DNA of 64,000 nt from Frigidibacter sp. SD6-1 (GTDB taxonomy: Bacteria; Pseudomonadota; Alphaproteobacteria; Rhodobacterales; Rhodobacteraceae): positions 62,001-126,000 of the forward strand of contig NZ_JARJNR010000007.1 of assembly GCF_030143255.1 (NCBI RefSeq). The letters are read 5' to 3'. Both the position numbers and the translations under genes were made by a program. Under the pieces are notes generated by a model. The model worked only from the letters and a program-made list of their open reading frames with translations, was not told the origin of the DNA and did no database searches. Positions within the stretch are counted from its first letter, which is position 1. The number at the start of each line of letters is the position of its first letter. Shown here piece by piece: positions 49,060-57,896 of the stretch.

Positions 49060-50496
49060 TCACTCTCCCTTGCCGTGGAAGACCGTGTCGGCGCTGACCC
49101 GGTCGGTGGCCTCTGTCAGATCGACGACCCAGAAGCGCATCTCCAGCAGCCCGCCCTCGGCCGCCTTCGACCCGGGCGCGGCGGTGACATAGATGCGCTG
49201 GGTCAGGGTGCCGTCTGCGGGGACGTTCACCACCGTATTGTCGCGCCCTTCGAGCGAAATCTCCAGCGCCTCCTCGGCCGTCACCGATATGTGGAAAGGA
49301 CGCTCCTCGCCATGCTTGTTGTGAAGGCGCACCTCGTAGGTATTGCGGATCGTGCCGTCCTTCAGCGTGACGTAGAGGGGATTGCGAACCGGCGTGACAT
49401 TGAGGCCGATGGGCGAACGCAGGAACAGAGCCACGATCATCGCCACGCCGACCGAGGCCCACAGTGCTGTGTAGAGCAGGGTGCGCGGCCGGAAGATATG
49501 TTTCCAGATATTGCGCGCCGTGCCGCCCGCGCGTTCGAGCGTTTCATCCTTCAGCGCCATATAGTCGATCAGGCCGCGCGGCTTGCCGATCCGGTCCATC
49601 ACCTCGTCGCAGGCGTCGATGCACAAGGCACAGGTGATGCATTCCAGCTGCTGGCCCTTGCGGATGTCGATCCCCATCGGGCAGACGTTCACGCAGGCCA
49701 TGCAGTCGATGCAGTCGCCCTGCTTCTCAACTTCTGGATCATCGGGTTTCCTGAGCTTGCCGCGCGGCTCACCCCGCCATTCGCGATAGGCGACGACCAG
49801 CGTATCTTCGTCCATCATCGCCGCCTGGATGCGGGGCCAGGGACAGGCATAGATGCAGATCTGTTCGCGTGCGAAGCCGCCGAAGAAGAAGGTGGTGAAG
49901 GTCAGGAGGCCCATCGTGACATAGGCGACCGGATGGGCCGTGCCGTCCAGAAGGTTCCAGAAGAGCGTCGGCGCATCGGTGAAATAGAAAATCCACGCCC
50001 CGCCGGTCGCGAGCCCGATCAGGAACCAGACCACCCACTTGATCGCGCGAAGCCGGATTTTCTGCGCGTTCCATTTCTGATGGTACAGCCGGACGCGGGC
50101 ATTGCGGTCGCCCTCGATCCAGCGTTCGACAAGGATGTAAAGATCGGTCCAGACCGTCTGCGGGCAGGCGTAGCCGCACCAGACCCGGCCCAGCGCGGAG
50201 GTAAAGAGAAACAGGCCAAGCCCCGCCATGATCAGCAGGCCCGCAACGAAATAGAACTCGTCGGGCCAGATCTCGATCATGAAGAAGAAGAAGCGCCGGT
50301 TCGCCAGATCGACCAGCACCGCCTGATCGGGCAGCGAAGGTCCGCGATCCCATCTGAGCCAGGGCGTGATGTAATAGATCCCCAGCGTCACCGCCATGAT
50401 GATCCATTTCAGATTGCGGAACGTGCCTTTGACCCGGCGCGGAAACACCGGTTCATGCACCGCATAAAGCGATGGAGGGCTGTCGTTGGCGCTCAT
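49060..50496 (-). CDS. ccoG: Cytochrome cbb3 oxidase accessory protein CcoG (RdxB/FixG-like)
   Basis: 478 residues from the ATG at 50496 (MSANDSPPS); the frame is open 26 codons further, past the likely promoter. About five membrane helices, CGYACPQTVWTD and CIYACPWPRIQ, then two 4Fe-4S ferredoxin motifs (CIDCMACVNVCPMG; CITCALCIDACD), and a periplasmic Ig-like C-terminal domain. It acts as a copper reductase/redox protein in cbb3 maturation. First gene of ccoGHIS, preceded by an FNR-type box. The oxidase genes ccoNOQP themselves are not next to it. Confidence 0.94.
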   Translation of the reverse strand: MSANDSPPSLYAVHEPVFPRRVKGTFRNLKWIIMAVTLGIYYITPWLRWDRGPSLPDQAVLVDLANRRFFFFMIEIWPDEFYFVAGLLIMAGLGLFLFTSALGRVWCGYACPQTVWTDLYILVERWIEGDRNARVRLYHQKWNAQKIRLRAIKWVVWFLIGLATGGAWIFYFTDAPTLFWNLLDGTAHPVAYVTMGLLTFTTFFFGGFAREQICIYACPWPRIQAAMMDEDTLVVAYREWRGEPRGKLRKPDDPEVEKQGDCIDCMACVNVCPMGIDIRKGQQLECITCALCIDACDEVMDRIGKPRGLIDYMALKDETLERAGGTARNIWKHIFRPRTLLYTALWASVGVAMIVALFLRSPIGLNVTPVRNPLYVTLKDGTIRNTYEVRLHNKHGEERPFHISVTAEEALEISLEGRDNTVVNVPADGTLTQRIYVTAAPGSKAAEGGLLEMRFWVVDLTEATDRVSADTVFHGKGE

Positions 50497-50557
50497 TCGG
50501 GCCGCCTGTTCACTGTTCGCGTCCTGTTGCTTATGCGGAGAAGGGTGCCGCCGGGCT

Positions 50558-50571
50558 TTGATGTAGGTCAA
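50558..50571 (-). promoter_or_regulatory. FNR/FnrL box upstream of ccoG
   Basis: TTGAT-GTAG-GTCAA, one mismatch from the TTGAT-N4-ATCAA consensus, is centred 68 bases before the ccoG ATG. FnrL control of cco accessory genes under low oxygen is established in Rhodobacter, so a functional site is likely. Confidence 0.78.
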
Positions 50572-50670
50572 CAATCGTTCGCGCGTGAGCCGTCAAATCG
50601 CCGCAGACTTGGTTAGACGGGCGGCTTGGGGTTAACTGGGACAGGTGCGAATGGGCTGCGGGGAGGAACC

Positions 50671-51975
50671 GTGTCGGAACCGAACAGCGGAAAGGCGTGG
50701 ATCATTCCCGCGATTGGCGCCCTGTTTCTTGCCTTCGCGGGCGGGCTCGGGCTGGGCGTCACCGGCAAGCCGCCCGCCGGTCTCCTGAAGAATGCCATCT
50801 CGGGCGCCTCCGAGGTTTACAGCTATTCGCGCGATGCACTCCTTGCCCGGCCGTCCCAGCATATCGTCGATCGTCCGCGCGACGGCTTCCACGATGGCGC
50901 GGGTGTCACGCTGTCGCTGCCCGACGAAATGCAGCCCGGTGTCACCTTCGTCGCTGGCCTTTTCGGGCAGGTGCTGGGTTTCCGGCTTTATGCCGCCGAC
51001 GGCACTCTTTTGAAGGAATGGCCGACCGATTTCTTCAAGATCGCCCCCGACGAGATGAAGCACCGCTATCACGCGCTGATCCACGGCGATTTCCTTTTTC
51101 CGAACGGCGATGTTCTGGCCAATCTCGACGGGCGCGGGCTTGTCCGCTTCGATGCCTGCGGCGAGATCAGATGGCGCAATCATGACCGGAGCCATCACGC
51201 GATCTTCGTCGATGACAAGGGTGACATCTGGACGCCGATCGGCGCCGATCCGGTCCGCGAACTCAGGATCGCGCCGATGCCATTCGCCTTCGACCATCTG
51301 GCCCGTTTCGACCCTGACACCGGCGCCAAGCTTGAGGAGATCAATCTCCTCGACGCGCTTCTGAAAGGGCCGGGTCCGGGGTTGGTGCAAGCCGACTTCG
51401 CCCATCTCGACGATGTCCTGCACATCAACGATGTCGAGGTCCTGTCCGACGCGCTTGCCCCCGCCTTTCCGATGTTCAAGGCAGGCGATGTGCTCGTCTC
51501 CAGCCGCAACCTCTCGCAGCTCTGGGTGATCGACCGCGAGAGCCATGCCGTGAAATGGTGGTTCGCCGGACCGCTTCGTTCGCAGCACGACGCCGATTTC
51601 CGCCCCGACGGCACGATCTCGGCGCTCGACAACCGGCCCGCGGGCGTGGCGCGGGCATCGAACAATCACCTGGGTGGACTTGGTGGCTCACGCATATTGC
51701 TCATCGATCCCGCAAGCGGCGCCAGCCGCGTGGCTTATCAGTCCGACGCGCGGAACATTTTCTACACGCCCTTCCGTGGCAAGCAGGAGCTGGAGCCGAA
51801 CGGCAACCTTCTGATCACAGAGACCGACGGCGGGAGGGTGTTCGAGGTAACGCCTGACGGCAAGCCGGTCTGGCAGTTCGTGAACGAATGGGACCCCGAA
51901 AGACTCGGTTGGGTGATGGGCGCGGGCCGCTATCCGCCCGATTATGCGAAGATCGCCGAAATTTCCTGCGATTGA
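50671..51975 (+). CDS. Arylsulfotransferase (ASST)-like beta-propeller protein
   Basis: 434 residues from GTG at 50671 behind GGGGAGG. An N-terminal membrane helix or signal anchor (IIPAIGALFLAFAGGLGLGV) precedes a beta-propeller with HHAIFVDDKGDIWTP, HINDVEVL, SQLWVIDRESHAVKWWFAGP and QHDADFRPDGTISALDN. These resemble the ASST family, in which a periplasmic propeller transfers sulfate between phenols. Many relatives are uncharacterised and the catalytic His cannot be fixed by eye. Divergent from ccoG. Confidence 0.75.
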   Translation: MSEPNSGKAWIIPAIGALFLAFAGGLGLGVTGKPPAGLLKNAISGASEVYSYSRDALLARPSQHIVDRPRDGFHDGAGVTLSLPDEMQPGVTFVAGLFGQVLGFRLYAADGTLLKEWPTDFFKIAPDEMKHRYHALIHGDFLFPNGDVLANLDGRGLVRFDACGEIRWRNHDRSHHAIFVDDKGDIWTPIGADPVRELRIAPMPFAFDHLARFDPDTGAKLEEINLLDALLKGPGPGLVQADFAHLDDVLHINDVEVLSDALAPAFPMFKAGDVLVSSRNLSQLWVIDRESHAVKWWFAGPLRSQHDADFRPDGTISALDNRPAGVARASNNHLGGLGGSRILLIDPASGASRVAYQSDARNIFYTPFRGKQELEPNGNLLITETDGGRVFEVTPDGKPVWQFVNEWDPERLGWVMGAGRYPPDYAKIAEISCD

Positions 51976-52064
51976 GACTTGCCACGAGGGTTCGGCGGGC
52001 GCCTGATAGAACCAAGACGCGCCGGTCCCTTCCAGGGTCCGCGAAGGCGCGCGAGGGAGGGGCC

Positions 52065-52745
52065 ATGTCGGAAAAACGCCGCGCGAGCGATGCGAACGAA
52101 TTTTCCGCCGCCGAGATCGGCGCGCTTGCGCATCTGTATCGGGGCGAGGTCTACCGCTCCACCATCTGGCGGACGCGGCTCGACACGACCACCAACTGGT
52201 CGGTGGTCACGCTCGGCGTGGCTTTGTCGATCACCTATTCCTCGCCCGGCGCCTCGCCCTTGCCGCTGGTGCTGGTCGGCATCCTGATCATGCTCTTCCT
52301 CGCGCTCGAGGCGCGGCGTTACCGCTATTTCAGCGTCTGGCGCGCCCGTTCGCGCTGGCTGGAGCGGAATTTCTACGTGCCGATGCTGCAGGACGGCGAT
52401 CTGCATACCGAGATGAACTGGCAGCGCATCCTCGCCGATGACTATGCCCACCCTCGCTATCACGTTTCCTATCTGGTGGCGGTCGCGCGGCGGGTTCGGT
52501 CGAACTACCTCTGGATCCTCCTGATCCAGACCCTGGCCTATTGCGGCAAGATCACTGTCCATCCGGTGCCGGTGCAAAGCTTCGCGGGCTTCGTGAACCG
52601 CGCCGATATCGGCCCGATACCGGGCGAGGTCGTGTTGGCCGGAGGGCTGATCTATGTCGTCAGCTGGATCGGGCTTGCGATATGGATCACCCGGGTCGAT
52701 GCGCGCCGCATCCGCCAAAGGGGCGGCACGCCCGAGATGGGGTGA
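52065..52745 (+). CDS. DUF2270 membrane protein
   Basis: 226 residues from the ATG at 52065, with GGGAGGGG upstream; the open frame runs 59 codons further back over the ASST gene's end. Four hydrophobic segments (TNWSVVTLGVALSITYSS; LPLVLVGILIMLFLALEARRYRYF; NYLWILLIQTLAYCGKITV; EVVLAGGLIYVVSWIGLAIWIT) with a cytoplasmic loop rich in WRARSRWLERNFYVP. This is the DUF2270 pattern; function unknown. Convergent with the LysR gene, 15 bases apart. Confidence 0.82.
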   Translation: MSEKRRASDANEFSAAEIGALAHLYRGEVYRSTIWRTRLDTTTNWSVVTLGVALSITYSSPGASPLPLVLVGILIMLFLALEARRYRYFSVWRARSRWLERNFYVPMLQDGDLHTEMNWQRILADDYAHPRYHVSYLVAVARRVRSNYLWILLIQTLAYCGKITVHPVPVQSFAGFVNRADIGPIPGEVVLAGGLIYVVSWIGLAIWITRVDARRIRQRGGTPEMG

Positions 52746-52760
52746 CCTGCAAGCCGGGCG

Positions 52761-53657
52761 TCATGACGGCCCGCCCTGCGCTTGCGCGCGCAGCCATTTG
52801 ATGAAAGTCCGCTTTGCAACCGTCAGCGGCCCCGGCGCTGTCACGATGAAATAGCCGCTGTGGGTATCGTTGCAGTCGTCCAGCAGCAGACGCAGGCGAC
52901 CCTCGGCTATGTCCTGTTCGACGATGGCCGAGCTGGCCACGAACAGGCCAAGCCCGGCGCGACCCGCGGCCAGCATCAGTTCCTCGGTCAGGAAATAGCT
53001 CTTGGCGCTGCCCGACAAGTCCACGCCGCTGCAGGCCAGCCATTGCTCCGTTTCCGGCCAGCCCTGTTCCAGCACCCACGGCAGGTCCTTCAGGTCCCCG
53101 GGTGAAGGGTCAGCGCGGCCTTGCAACAGGCTTTCGGCGCCGACCGCCATCATCCGCGCCGAGGTCAGGAACTCTGCCTCGACGCCGGGCCAGTGCCCGA
53201 GCCCGTAACGGATCGCGACATCGATGCCTTCGCGCCGGAGGTCGACGACATCCTGTTCGGCCCGCAGCGTCAGGGTGATGTCGGGATGGCGCATCCAGAA
53301 ATCGCGCAGGCGTGGCATCAGCCAGCGTTCGGCGAAGATCGGCGTCGTGGTCACCGAGAGCGCATTCGGCTTCTGCCGCGCCCTGAGCGCCATCAGCGCC
53401 GTCTGCATTTCGGCGAACCCCCGGTTGGCGGCGGCGGCCAGTTCCTGCGCCTCGTCCGAGAAGACCAGCTGGCGGCCCTCGCGATGGACAAGCGGGCGAC
53501 CGAGGAACTCCTCCAGCCCGCGAACCTGCTGGGCGATCGCGGCATGGGTGACGTTCAGCGCCCGCGCGGCGGCGCTGTAGCCGCCAAGGCGCACGGCCGC
53601 TTCAAGCGCGCGCAGGGCAGAGAGCGGCGGGAAATTCAGCCAGTCGATCTGCGACAT
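52761..53657 (-). CDS. LysR-family transcriptional regulator (GcvA-like)
   Basis: 298 residues: N-terminal winged HTH (residues ~10-70; LSALRALEAAVRLGGYSAAARALNVTHAAIAQQVRGLEE) and a periplasmic-binding-like effector domain (SVTTTPIFAERWLMPRL, LRREGIDVAIRYGLGHWP). The N-terminal PPLSALRAFEA-like start and WLMPRL are typical of the GcvA branch. Its start codon abuts a perfect palindrome, pointing to autoregulation and to control of the divergent 53-residue gene. Confidence 0.92.
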   Translation of the reverse strand: MSQIDWLNFPPLSALRALEAAVRLGGYSAAARALNVTHAAIAQQVRGLEEFLGRPLVHREGRQLVFSDEAQELAAAANRGFAEMQTALMALRARQKPNALSVTTTPIFAERWLMPRLRDFWMRHPDITLTLRAEQDVVDLRREGIDVAIRYGLGHWPGVEAEFLTSARMMAVGAESLLQGRADPSPGDLKDLPWVLEQGWPETEQWLACSGVDLSGSAKSYFLTEELMLAAGRAGLGLFVASSAIVEQDIAEGRLRLLLDDCNDTHSGYFIVTAPGPLTVAKRTFIKWLRAQAQGGPS

Positions 53658-53677
53658 ATGTTAGTTTTCCTAACATA
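53657..53677. promoter_or_regulatory. Palindromic LysR-type operator
   Basis: TATGTTAG-N5-CTAACATA has 8-bp perfect arms and starts at the LysR initiation codon. A second small palindrome CCAAT-TG-ATTGG lies at 53686-53697. LysR proteins bind T-N11-A palindromes like this in divergent promoters. Confidence 0.68.
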
Positions 53678-53755
53678 CAGGAAATCCAATTGATTGGGAG
53701 TTTTCTTCAATGGCGCGTAGTTTTCAATCAGAAACTTCGACGAATGGAGAAGAAA

Positions 53756-53917
53756 ATGTTGAACATACTCGCCGATACCCTCTATGTCGCCACCTTCCAG
53801 GATCTGCCCCATCGCAAGGCGGATTGGCCCGAGGAACGGCGCGCGCGCCAGATACTCGAAGCGCGCGAGCCTCGCCGCCGCCGCCGCTGGCTTTCCTTCG
53901 CGGGGATCCTTGGCTAG
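53756..53917 (+). CDS. 53-residue arginine-rich protein
   Basis: A short gene with GGAGAAG 4 bases before the ATG at 53756; upstream in-frame codons to 53690 are less likely. The product, beginning MLNILADTLYVATFQDLPHRK, has a central WPEERRARQILEAREP and a run of five arginines before WLSFAGILG. It resembles small basic Rhodobacteraceae proteins in composition, not a family I can name. It is divergent from a LysR regulator across a perfect palindrome, and its stop overlaps the convergent HD gene by four bases. Confidence 0.6.
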   Translation: MLNILADTLYVATFQDLPHRKADWPEERRARQILEAREPRRRRRWLSFAGILG

Positions 53918-54504
53918 GCCGCCCCGAGAAGATCGCTGTGACGCGCGACGAAGGCGGCGCGCACCTCGGCCGGCGGCCGCAGCCGGATGTCGATTGCCGG
54001 AAGATCCTGATGCGGAGGACGGCCGAAGAACCGGTCGGCCTCCGCCCGCGTGAAGCCCGCGATCTGCACCGCCTCGGCCCAGGCCGAAATCCGGTCGGCG
54101 CGCTTGATCTCTTTCTTGATCGCGACGGGCAGGCTCGCGGGCAGGCCGAAACGCAGATGGACCGCCGCCGTCAGCCGTTCGTCCAGAAGCCCGTAGCCCG
54201 GCCCGACGGCGGCCTTCACCGGGCTGATCATGTCGCCGATCACATATTCCGGCGCATCATGCAAAAGCGCCGCCAATTGCCAGCGCGCGCCGATGCCGGG
54301 ATTGAGGCGCGAAAATATCTCCTCGACCAGCAGCGAATGTTCGGCGACCGAATAGGGCCAGTCGCCGACCGTCTGCCCGTTCCAGCGCGCGACGAAGGCC
54401 AGCCCATGGGCAATATCGGCGATCTCGATATCCATGGGCGTCGGGTCCAGAAGGTCCAGCCGCCGCCCCGACAGCATTCTCTGCCATGCACGCTTATTGG
54501 CCAC
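53914..54504 (-). CDS. HD-domain hydrolase (YfbR-like)
   Basis: 196 residues of the HD superfamily. The metal-binding set is AEHSLLVEEIF (first His), LLHDAPEYVIGDM (HD pair) and KRADRISAWAEA (last Asp). Length and the HDAPE motif match the YfbR/5'-nucleotidase-like group acting on deoxynucleotides or related phosphates. Substrate not determined. It ends inside the stop of the convergent 53-residue gene. Confidence 0.85.
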   Translation of the reverse strand: MANKRAWQRMLSGRRLDLLDPTPMDIEIADIAHGLAFVARWNGQTVGDWPYSVAEHSLLVEEIFSRLNPGIGARWQLAALLHDAPEYVIGDMISPVKAAVGPGYGLLDERLTAAVHLRFGLPASLPVAIKKEIKRADRISAWAEAVQIAGFTRAEADRFFGRPPHQDLPAIDIRLRPPAEVRAAFVARHSDLLGAA

Positions 54505-54619
54505 AGTTCACCCGAAACCGCACGACCCGCGCGGCGGCCGCTTGACCGGCCGGGGTTCGTGGATGTTGCTCTGAACCGTTCCTTACGAGTGCCGGGACGG
54601 GTTCGTCAATCAAACGGCT

Positions 54620-55711
54620 GTGCGGAGCCCCAGCAGCGTGACCCGGGACGAGAGCATTCAGATCGAACTTGTGCGCGTGATCTGCATCACCTGCATGATG
54701 TGGGTCCATGTCACGCCGGGTCTTGCCGTGGCGTCTTACATCAGCGACGGGCCGGGCGCTGCCGCCGGGGTTTTCTTCGGTGAGACGCTCGGCAGGGTCA
54801 GTGTCACGACTCTGAGTTTCGTGTCGGGCTATCTCTTCTGGTCCACCGGCGTCACCAAGCCCTTGCCCGATATCGCGCGCCGCCTCGGCTTTTCGATCCT
54901 GCTGCCCATGCTGGTCTGGAGCGCGATCTTCCTCGTGATGGCCTGGCTGCGCGGCCGGATCGGCGCGCCGTCGAACGCGGTGGCGCTGGTCGGCGAGGGC
55001 TGGATTGGCTGGCTCAACGGCTGGACCGGCCTTGCCGGGCGCACCGCCAACCAGTCGCTGTTCTTTGTGCGCGACCTGATCGCGGCGACGCTGATGCTGC
55101 GGCTCATGGCGCCACTCGTCCGGATGTCGCCGGTGCTGAGCGTCCTGATCGCGATCGGGGTGAACTTTCTGCCCCACACGGAACCGCTGTTGTTCCGGCC
55201 CCAGATTTTTACGTTCATGGTTCTGGGTGCCGCCTGCGCCCGAAGCGGCTGGACGATCGCGCGCCTTGCCGAACCGCGCTTCTCCCTCGTCTGGGGGTTC
55301 GGCTTCAGCATCGCCGCAACCTTGCTCTACCACCTCTATCCGGGCCGCGGTTTCCCGTTCGAGATCATCCATGACCTTCTGCGCCGCGCGGGTATCGGCT
55401 GCCTGATCGTCGCCATCGCCTATGCGCTGGTCGAAAATCCGACCGCCCGAAGCGTCGCAGAATGGGGGCGGCACAGCTATCTTGCCTATCTGTCGCACGC
55501 TTGCGTCATCGGGGTTTTCTGGCTGCCCTGGTCGCGGATCGCCGGGTCGGAACATGACCCGTCCTACCTTCTCTTCTTCCTTGCCATGCCGCCATTGTGC
55601 ATGGTGCTGGCCGTTCAGGCCGGGCAACTGGTCGACCGGTTGCCGCCGTTTCTACAAATCGCGCTTCGCGGGCGGATATTTCGGGCAAATTCACCCAGCC
55701 CACAGGGTTGA
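54620..55711 (+). CDS. Acyltransferase-3 family membrane protein
   Basis: 363 residues from GTG at 54620. Ten or so membrane helices and the family motif Arg-x10-His in VRVICITCMMWVH near the N-terminus, needed for acyl transfer. Such proteins O-acetylate or O-succinylate glycans (OafA, NolL and Nod-factor types). No polysaccharide genes are adjacent, so the acceptor is unknown. A slightly later start is possible because no clear ribosome site is seen at 54620. Confidence 0.83.
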   Translation: MRSPSSVTRDESIQIELVRVICITCMMWVHVTPGLAVASYISDGPGAAAGVFFGETLGRVSVTTLSFVSGYLFWSTGVTKPLPDIARRLGFSILLPMLVWSAIFLVMAWLRGRIGAPSNAVALVGEGWIGWLNGWTGLAGRTANQSLFFVRDLIAATLMLRLMAPLVRMSPVLSVLIAIGVNFLPHTEPLLFRPQIFTFMVLGAACARSGWTIARLAEPRFSLVWGFGFSIAATLLYHLYPGRGFPFEIIHDLLRRAGIGCLIVAIAYALVENPTARSVAEWGRHSYLAYLSHACVIGVFWLPWSRIAGSEHDPSYLLFFLAMPPLCMVLAVQAGQLVDRLPPFLQIALRGRIFRANSPSPQG

Positions 55712-55771
55712 TTGCTCCGAGGGGAAGGGAATGCTATCTGACCGCAAATCTTGATTGAGGAGCACGGCCTG

Positions 55772-57172
55772 ATGGCTCAGGACTATATCGTCAAAGACAT
55801 TTCGCTTGCCGCCTTCGGCCGCAAGGAACTCGACATCGCGGAAACCGAAATGCCGGGCCTGATGGCCCTGCGCGAGGAATATGGCGCGGCCCAGCCGCTG
55901 AAGGGCGCGAAGATCGCCGGATCGCTGCACATGACGATCCAGACCGCCGTGCTGATCGAAACGCTGACCGCGCTTGGCGCCGACGTGCGCTGGGCCTCGT
56001 GCAACATCTTCTCGACCCAGGACCATGCCGCAGCGGCCATCGCCGCCTCCGGCACGCCGGTCTTCGCGATCAAGGGCGAAACGCTGGCGGAATACTGGGA
56101 ATATACAGACAAGATCTTCCAGTTCGGCGGCGAAGGCGGCACCTGCAACATGATCCTCGACGATGGCGGGGATGCGACGCTCTACATCCTGATGGGCGCC
56201 CGCGTCGAAGCCGGTGAGAAAGACCTTATCGAGGTTCCGACCTCGGAAGAAGAGGTCTGCCTCTTCAACCAGATCAAGAAGCGTCTGGCGGCAAGCCCCG
56301 GCTGGTTCACCAAGCAGCGCGCCGCGATCAAGGGCGTGTCGGAAGAAACCACGACCGGCGTTCACCGCCTGTATGATCTGCACAAGAAAGGTCTTCTGCC
56401 CTTCCCCACGATCAACGTGAACGATTCTGTCACCAAGTCGAAATTCGACAATAAGTACGGCTGCAAGGAATCGCTGGTCGACGGTATCCGCCGCGCCACC
56501 GACACGATGATGGCGGGCAAGGTCGCGGTCGTCTGCGGCTATGGCGACGTGGGCAAGGGCTCTGCCGCCTCGCTGCGGGGTGCCGGGGCCCGCGTGAAGG
56601 TGACCGAGATCGACCCGATCTGCGCGCTGCAGGCGGCGATGGACGGCTATGAGGTCACGCTTCTGGAAGATGAGGTCGCCAGCGCCGACATCTTCATCAC
56701 CACGACCGGCAACAAGGACGTGATCCGCATCGAGCATATGCGCGCGATGAAGAACATGGCCATCGTCGGCAACATCGGCCATTTCGACAATGAAATTCAG
56801 GTGGCCGCGCTGAAGAACCACAAATGGACCAACGTCAAGGATCAGGTCGACATGATCGAGATGCCGTCGGGCAACAAGATCATCCTCCTGTCCGAGGGCC
56901 GGCTCTTGAACCTTGGCAATGCCACGGGCCATCCGTCCTTCGTGATGTCGGCCTCCTTCACCAACCAGGTGCTGGCGCAGATCGAACTTTGGACCAAGGG
57001 CAAGGACTATGCCCCTGGCGTCTATATCCTGCCCAAGCACCTCGACGAAAAGGTCGCGCGCCTGCACCTCAAGCGCATCGGCGTGAAGCTGACCGAGCTG
57101 CGCAAGGACCAGGCCGACTATATCGGCGTGACTGTCGAGGGCCCGTTCAAGTCGGACCATTATCGCTACTGA
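55772..57172 (+). CDS. ahcY: Adenosylhomocysteinase
   Basis: 466 residues from the ATG at 55772 (MAQDYIVKD), nine bases after GAGGAG. It hydrolyses S-adenosylhomocysteine to homocysteine and adenosine, clearing the product of methylation. NAD loop [10 protein letters not shown], the catalytic [27 protein letters not shown] with the key Lys-Asp pair, and the C-terminal KSDHYRY. I looked for an SAH riboswitch in the 60-bp leader and found none. A terminator follows. Confidence 0.97.
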   Translation: MAQDYIVKDISLAAFGRKELDIAETEMPGLMALREEYGAAQPLKGAKIAGSLHMTIQTAVLIETLTALGADVRWASCNIFSTQDHAAAAIAASGTPVFAIKGETLAEYWEYTDKIFQFGGEGGTCNMILDDGGDATLYILMGARVEAGEKDLIEVPTSEEEVCLFNQIKKRLAASPGWFTKQRAAIKGVSEETTTGVHRLYDLHKKGLLPFPTINVNDSVTKSKFDNKYGCKESLVDGIRRATDTMMAGKVAVVCGYGDVGKGSAASLRGAGARVKVTEIDPICALQAAMDGYEVTLLEDEVASADIFITTTGNKDVIRIEHMRAMKNMAIVGNIGHFDNEIQVAALKNHKWTNVKDQVDMIEMPSGNKIILLSEGRLLNLGNATGHPSFVMSASFTNQVLAQIELWTKGKDYAPGVYILPKHLDEKVARLHLKRIGVKLTELRKDQADYIGVTVEGPFKSDHYRY

Positions 57173-57192
57173 CCTTCCGGAAAGGTCTGGAG

Positions 57193-57217
57193 AAGGGGCG
57201 GTTTTCCGCCCCTTTTT
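57193..57217 (+). terminator. Intrinsic terminator after ahcY
   Basis: AAGGGGCGG-TTTT-CCGCCCC followed by TTTTT, 20 bases past the stop codon; a textbook hairpin and T-run. Confidence 0.92.
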
Positions 57218-57341
57218 CCTTTTGGGGTGAAAAAAGCCCGATCTTTCACTTTGCCAAGAAGGCGGAACCGACCGTAAGCTTTCGCCCGGGCGGCGGCGGC
57301 CGTCTTGAAGATCAACATAAATCGGAACGGGTGGATGTAAG

Positions 57342-57683
57342 ATGGGAAAGAGAGATGAACTGATCGCCAAATATGCGGACGATCTGAAGAACAAATGCAA
57401 GATGACCCCAGACATGGATCTTCTGACCAAGGTCACGATCGGCTGCGGTCCGGCGATCTACAGCGCCGATTCCGAAACCGTCGCGGCAAGCCAGTCGTCC
57501 GAGCTTGAGCTGGTGAAGACCAATTTCCTCATCAAGAAGCTCGGCCTCAAGGACGGGCCGGAGTTGATGGCGGCGATCAATGCCGTGATCGAAACCTATG
57601 GCAAGTCCGAGCGCAACAAGTACCGCCCGGTGATCTACTACATGCTGACCAAGCATTTCGGCAAAGAGAAAGTTTACAAGTAA
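57342..57683 (+). CDS. DUF2853 family protein
   Basis: 113 residues beginning MGKRDELIAKYADDLKNK, mostly helical and basic-acidic, with VTIGCGPAIYSADSETVAA, ELELVKTNFLIKKLGL and RPVIYYMLTKHFGK. This matches DUF2853, a widespread small cytoplasmic family without a known role. It is monocistronic: a terminator ends ahcY upstream, and a CTTTCCGT/ACGGAAAG hairpin (57695-57718) lies just past its stop. Confidence 0.85.
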   Translation: MGKRDELIAKYADDLKNKCKMTPDMDLLTKVTIGCGPAIYSADSETVAASQSSELELVKTNFLIKKLGLKDGPELMAAINAVIETYGKSERNKYRPVIYYMLTKHFGKEKVYK

Positions 57684-57718
57684 TATCGCGTTCCCTTTCC
57701 GTATTTCCTAACGGAAAG

Positions 57719-57892
57719 TTTATGTAACCCGCTGTTTCTCTTGAAATTTTAGACACTCTGCCCTTGCGGGGGCAGGGTGATGCGGGGTATGTTTCCCTTG
57801 TCAGGCCAGGATGGCCGAGACCCGGATTTCACGTGGTGCAGGGGTGCACTCGGGTGGAAAGGGTCCCGGCCAGCGGCGCCGGGACCCTTTTT
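57719..57892 (+). ncRNA. Candidate small RNA gene (family not recognised)
   Basis: This stretch has no ORF with a ribosome site but ends in a near-perfect terminator. It contains a possible -35-like TTGAAA at about 57742, then local hairpins (CTGCCC/GGGCAG; GTGCA-GGGG-TGCAC). The final stem carries 13 bp (AAAGGGTCCCGGC/GCCGGGACCCTTT) followed by TTCTTTC. A hairpin at 57695-57718 already ends the upstream gene, so the terminator most likely belongs to an independent transcript of about 120-150 nt. I could not match it to 6S, SRP RNA, tmRNA or a SAM/SAH riboswitch. Confidence 0.55.
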
Positions 57893-57896
57893 CTTT
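57858..57896 (+). terminator. Strong hairpin terminator of the candidate small RNA
   Basis: A 13-bp uninterrupted stem with a 7-base loop, ending in TTTTTCTTTC. Because A residues flank the other side (AAA at its 5' end), it can also terminate the convergent DUF1761 transcript on the minus strand. Confidence 0.85.

Noticed and set aside
55712-55771. SAH or SAM riboswitch in the ahcY leader.
   Set aside because: The 60-bp leader contains CTCCGAGGGGAAGGG but not the conserved SAH-aptamer core, and no pairing pattern fits.
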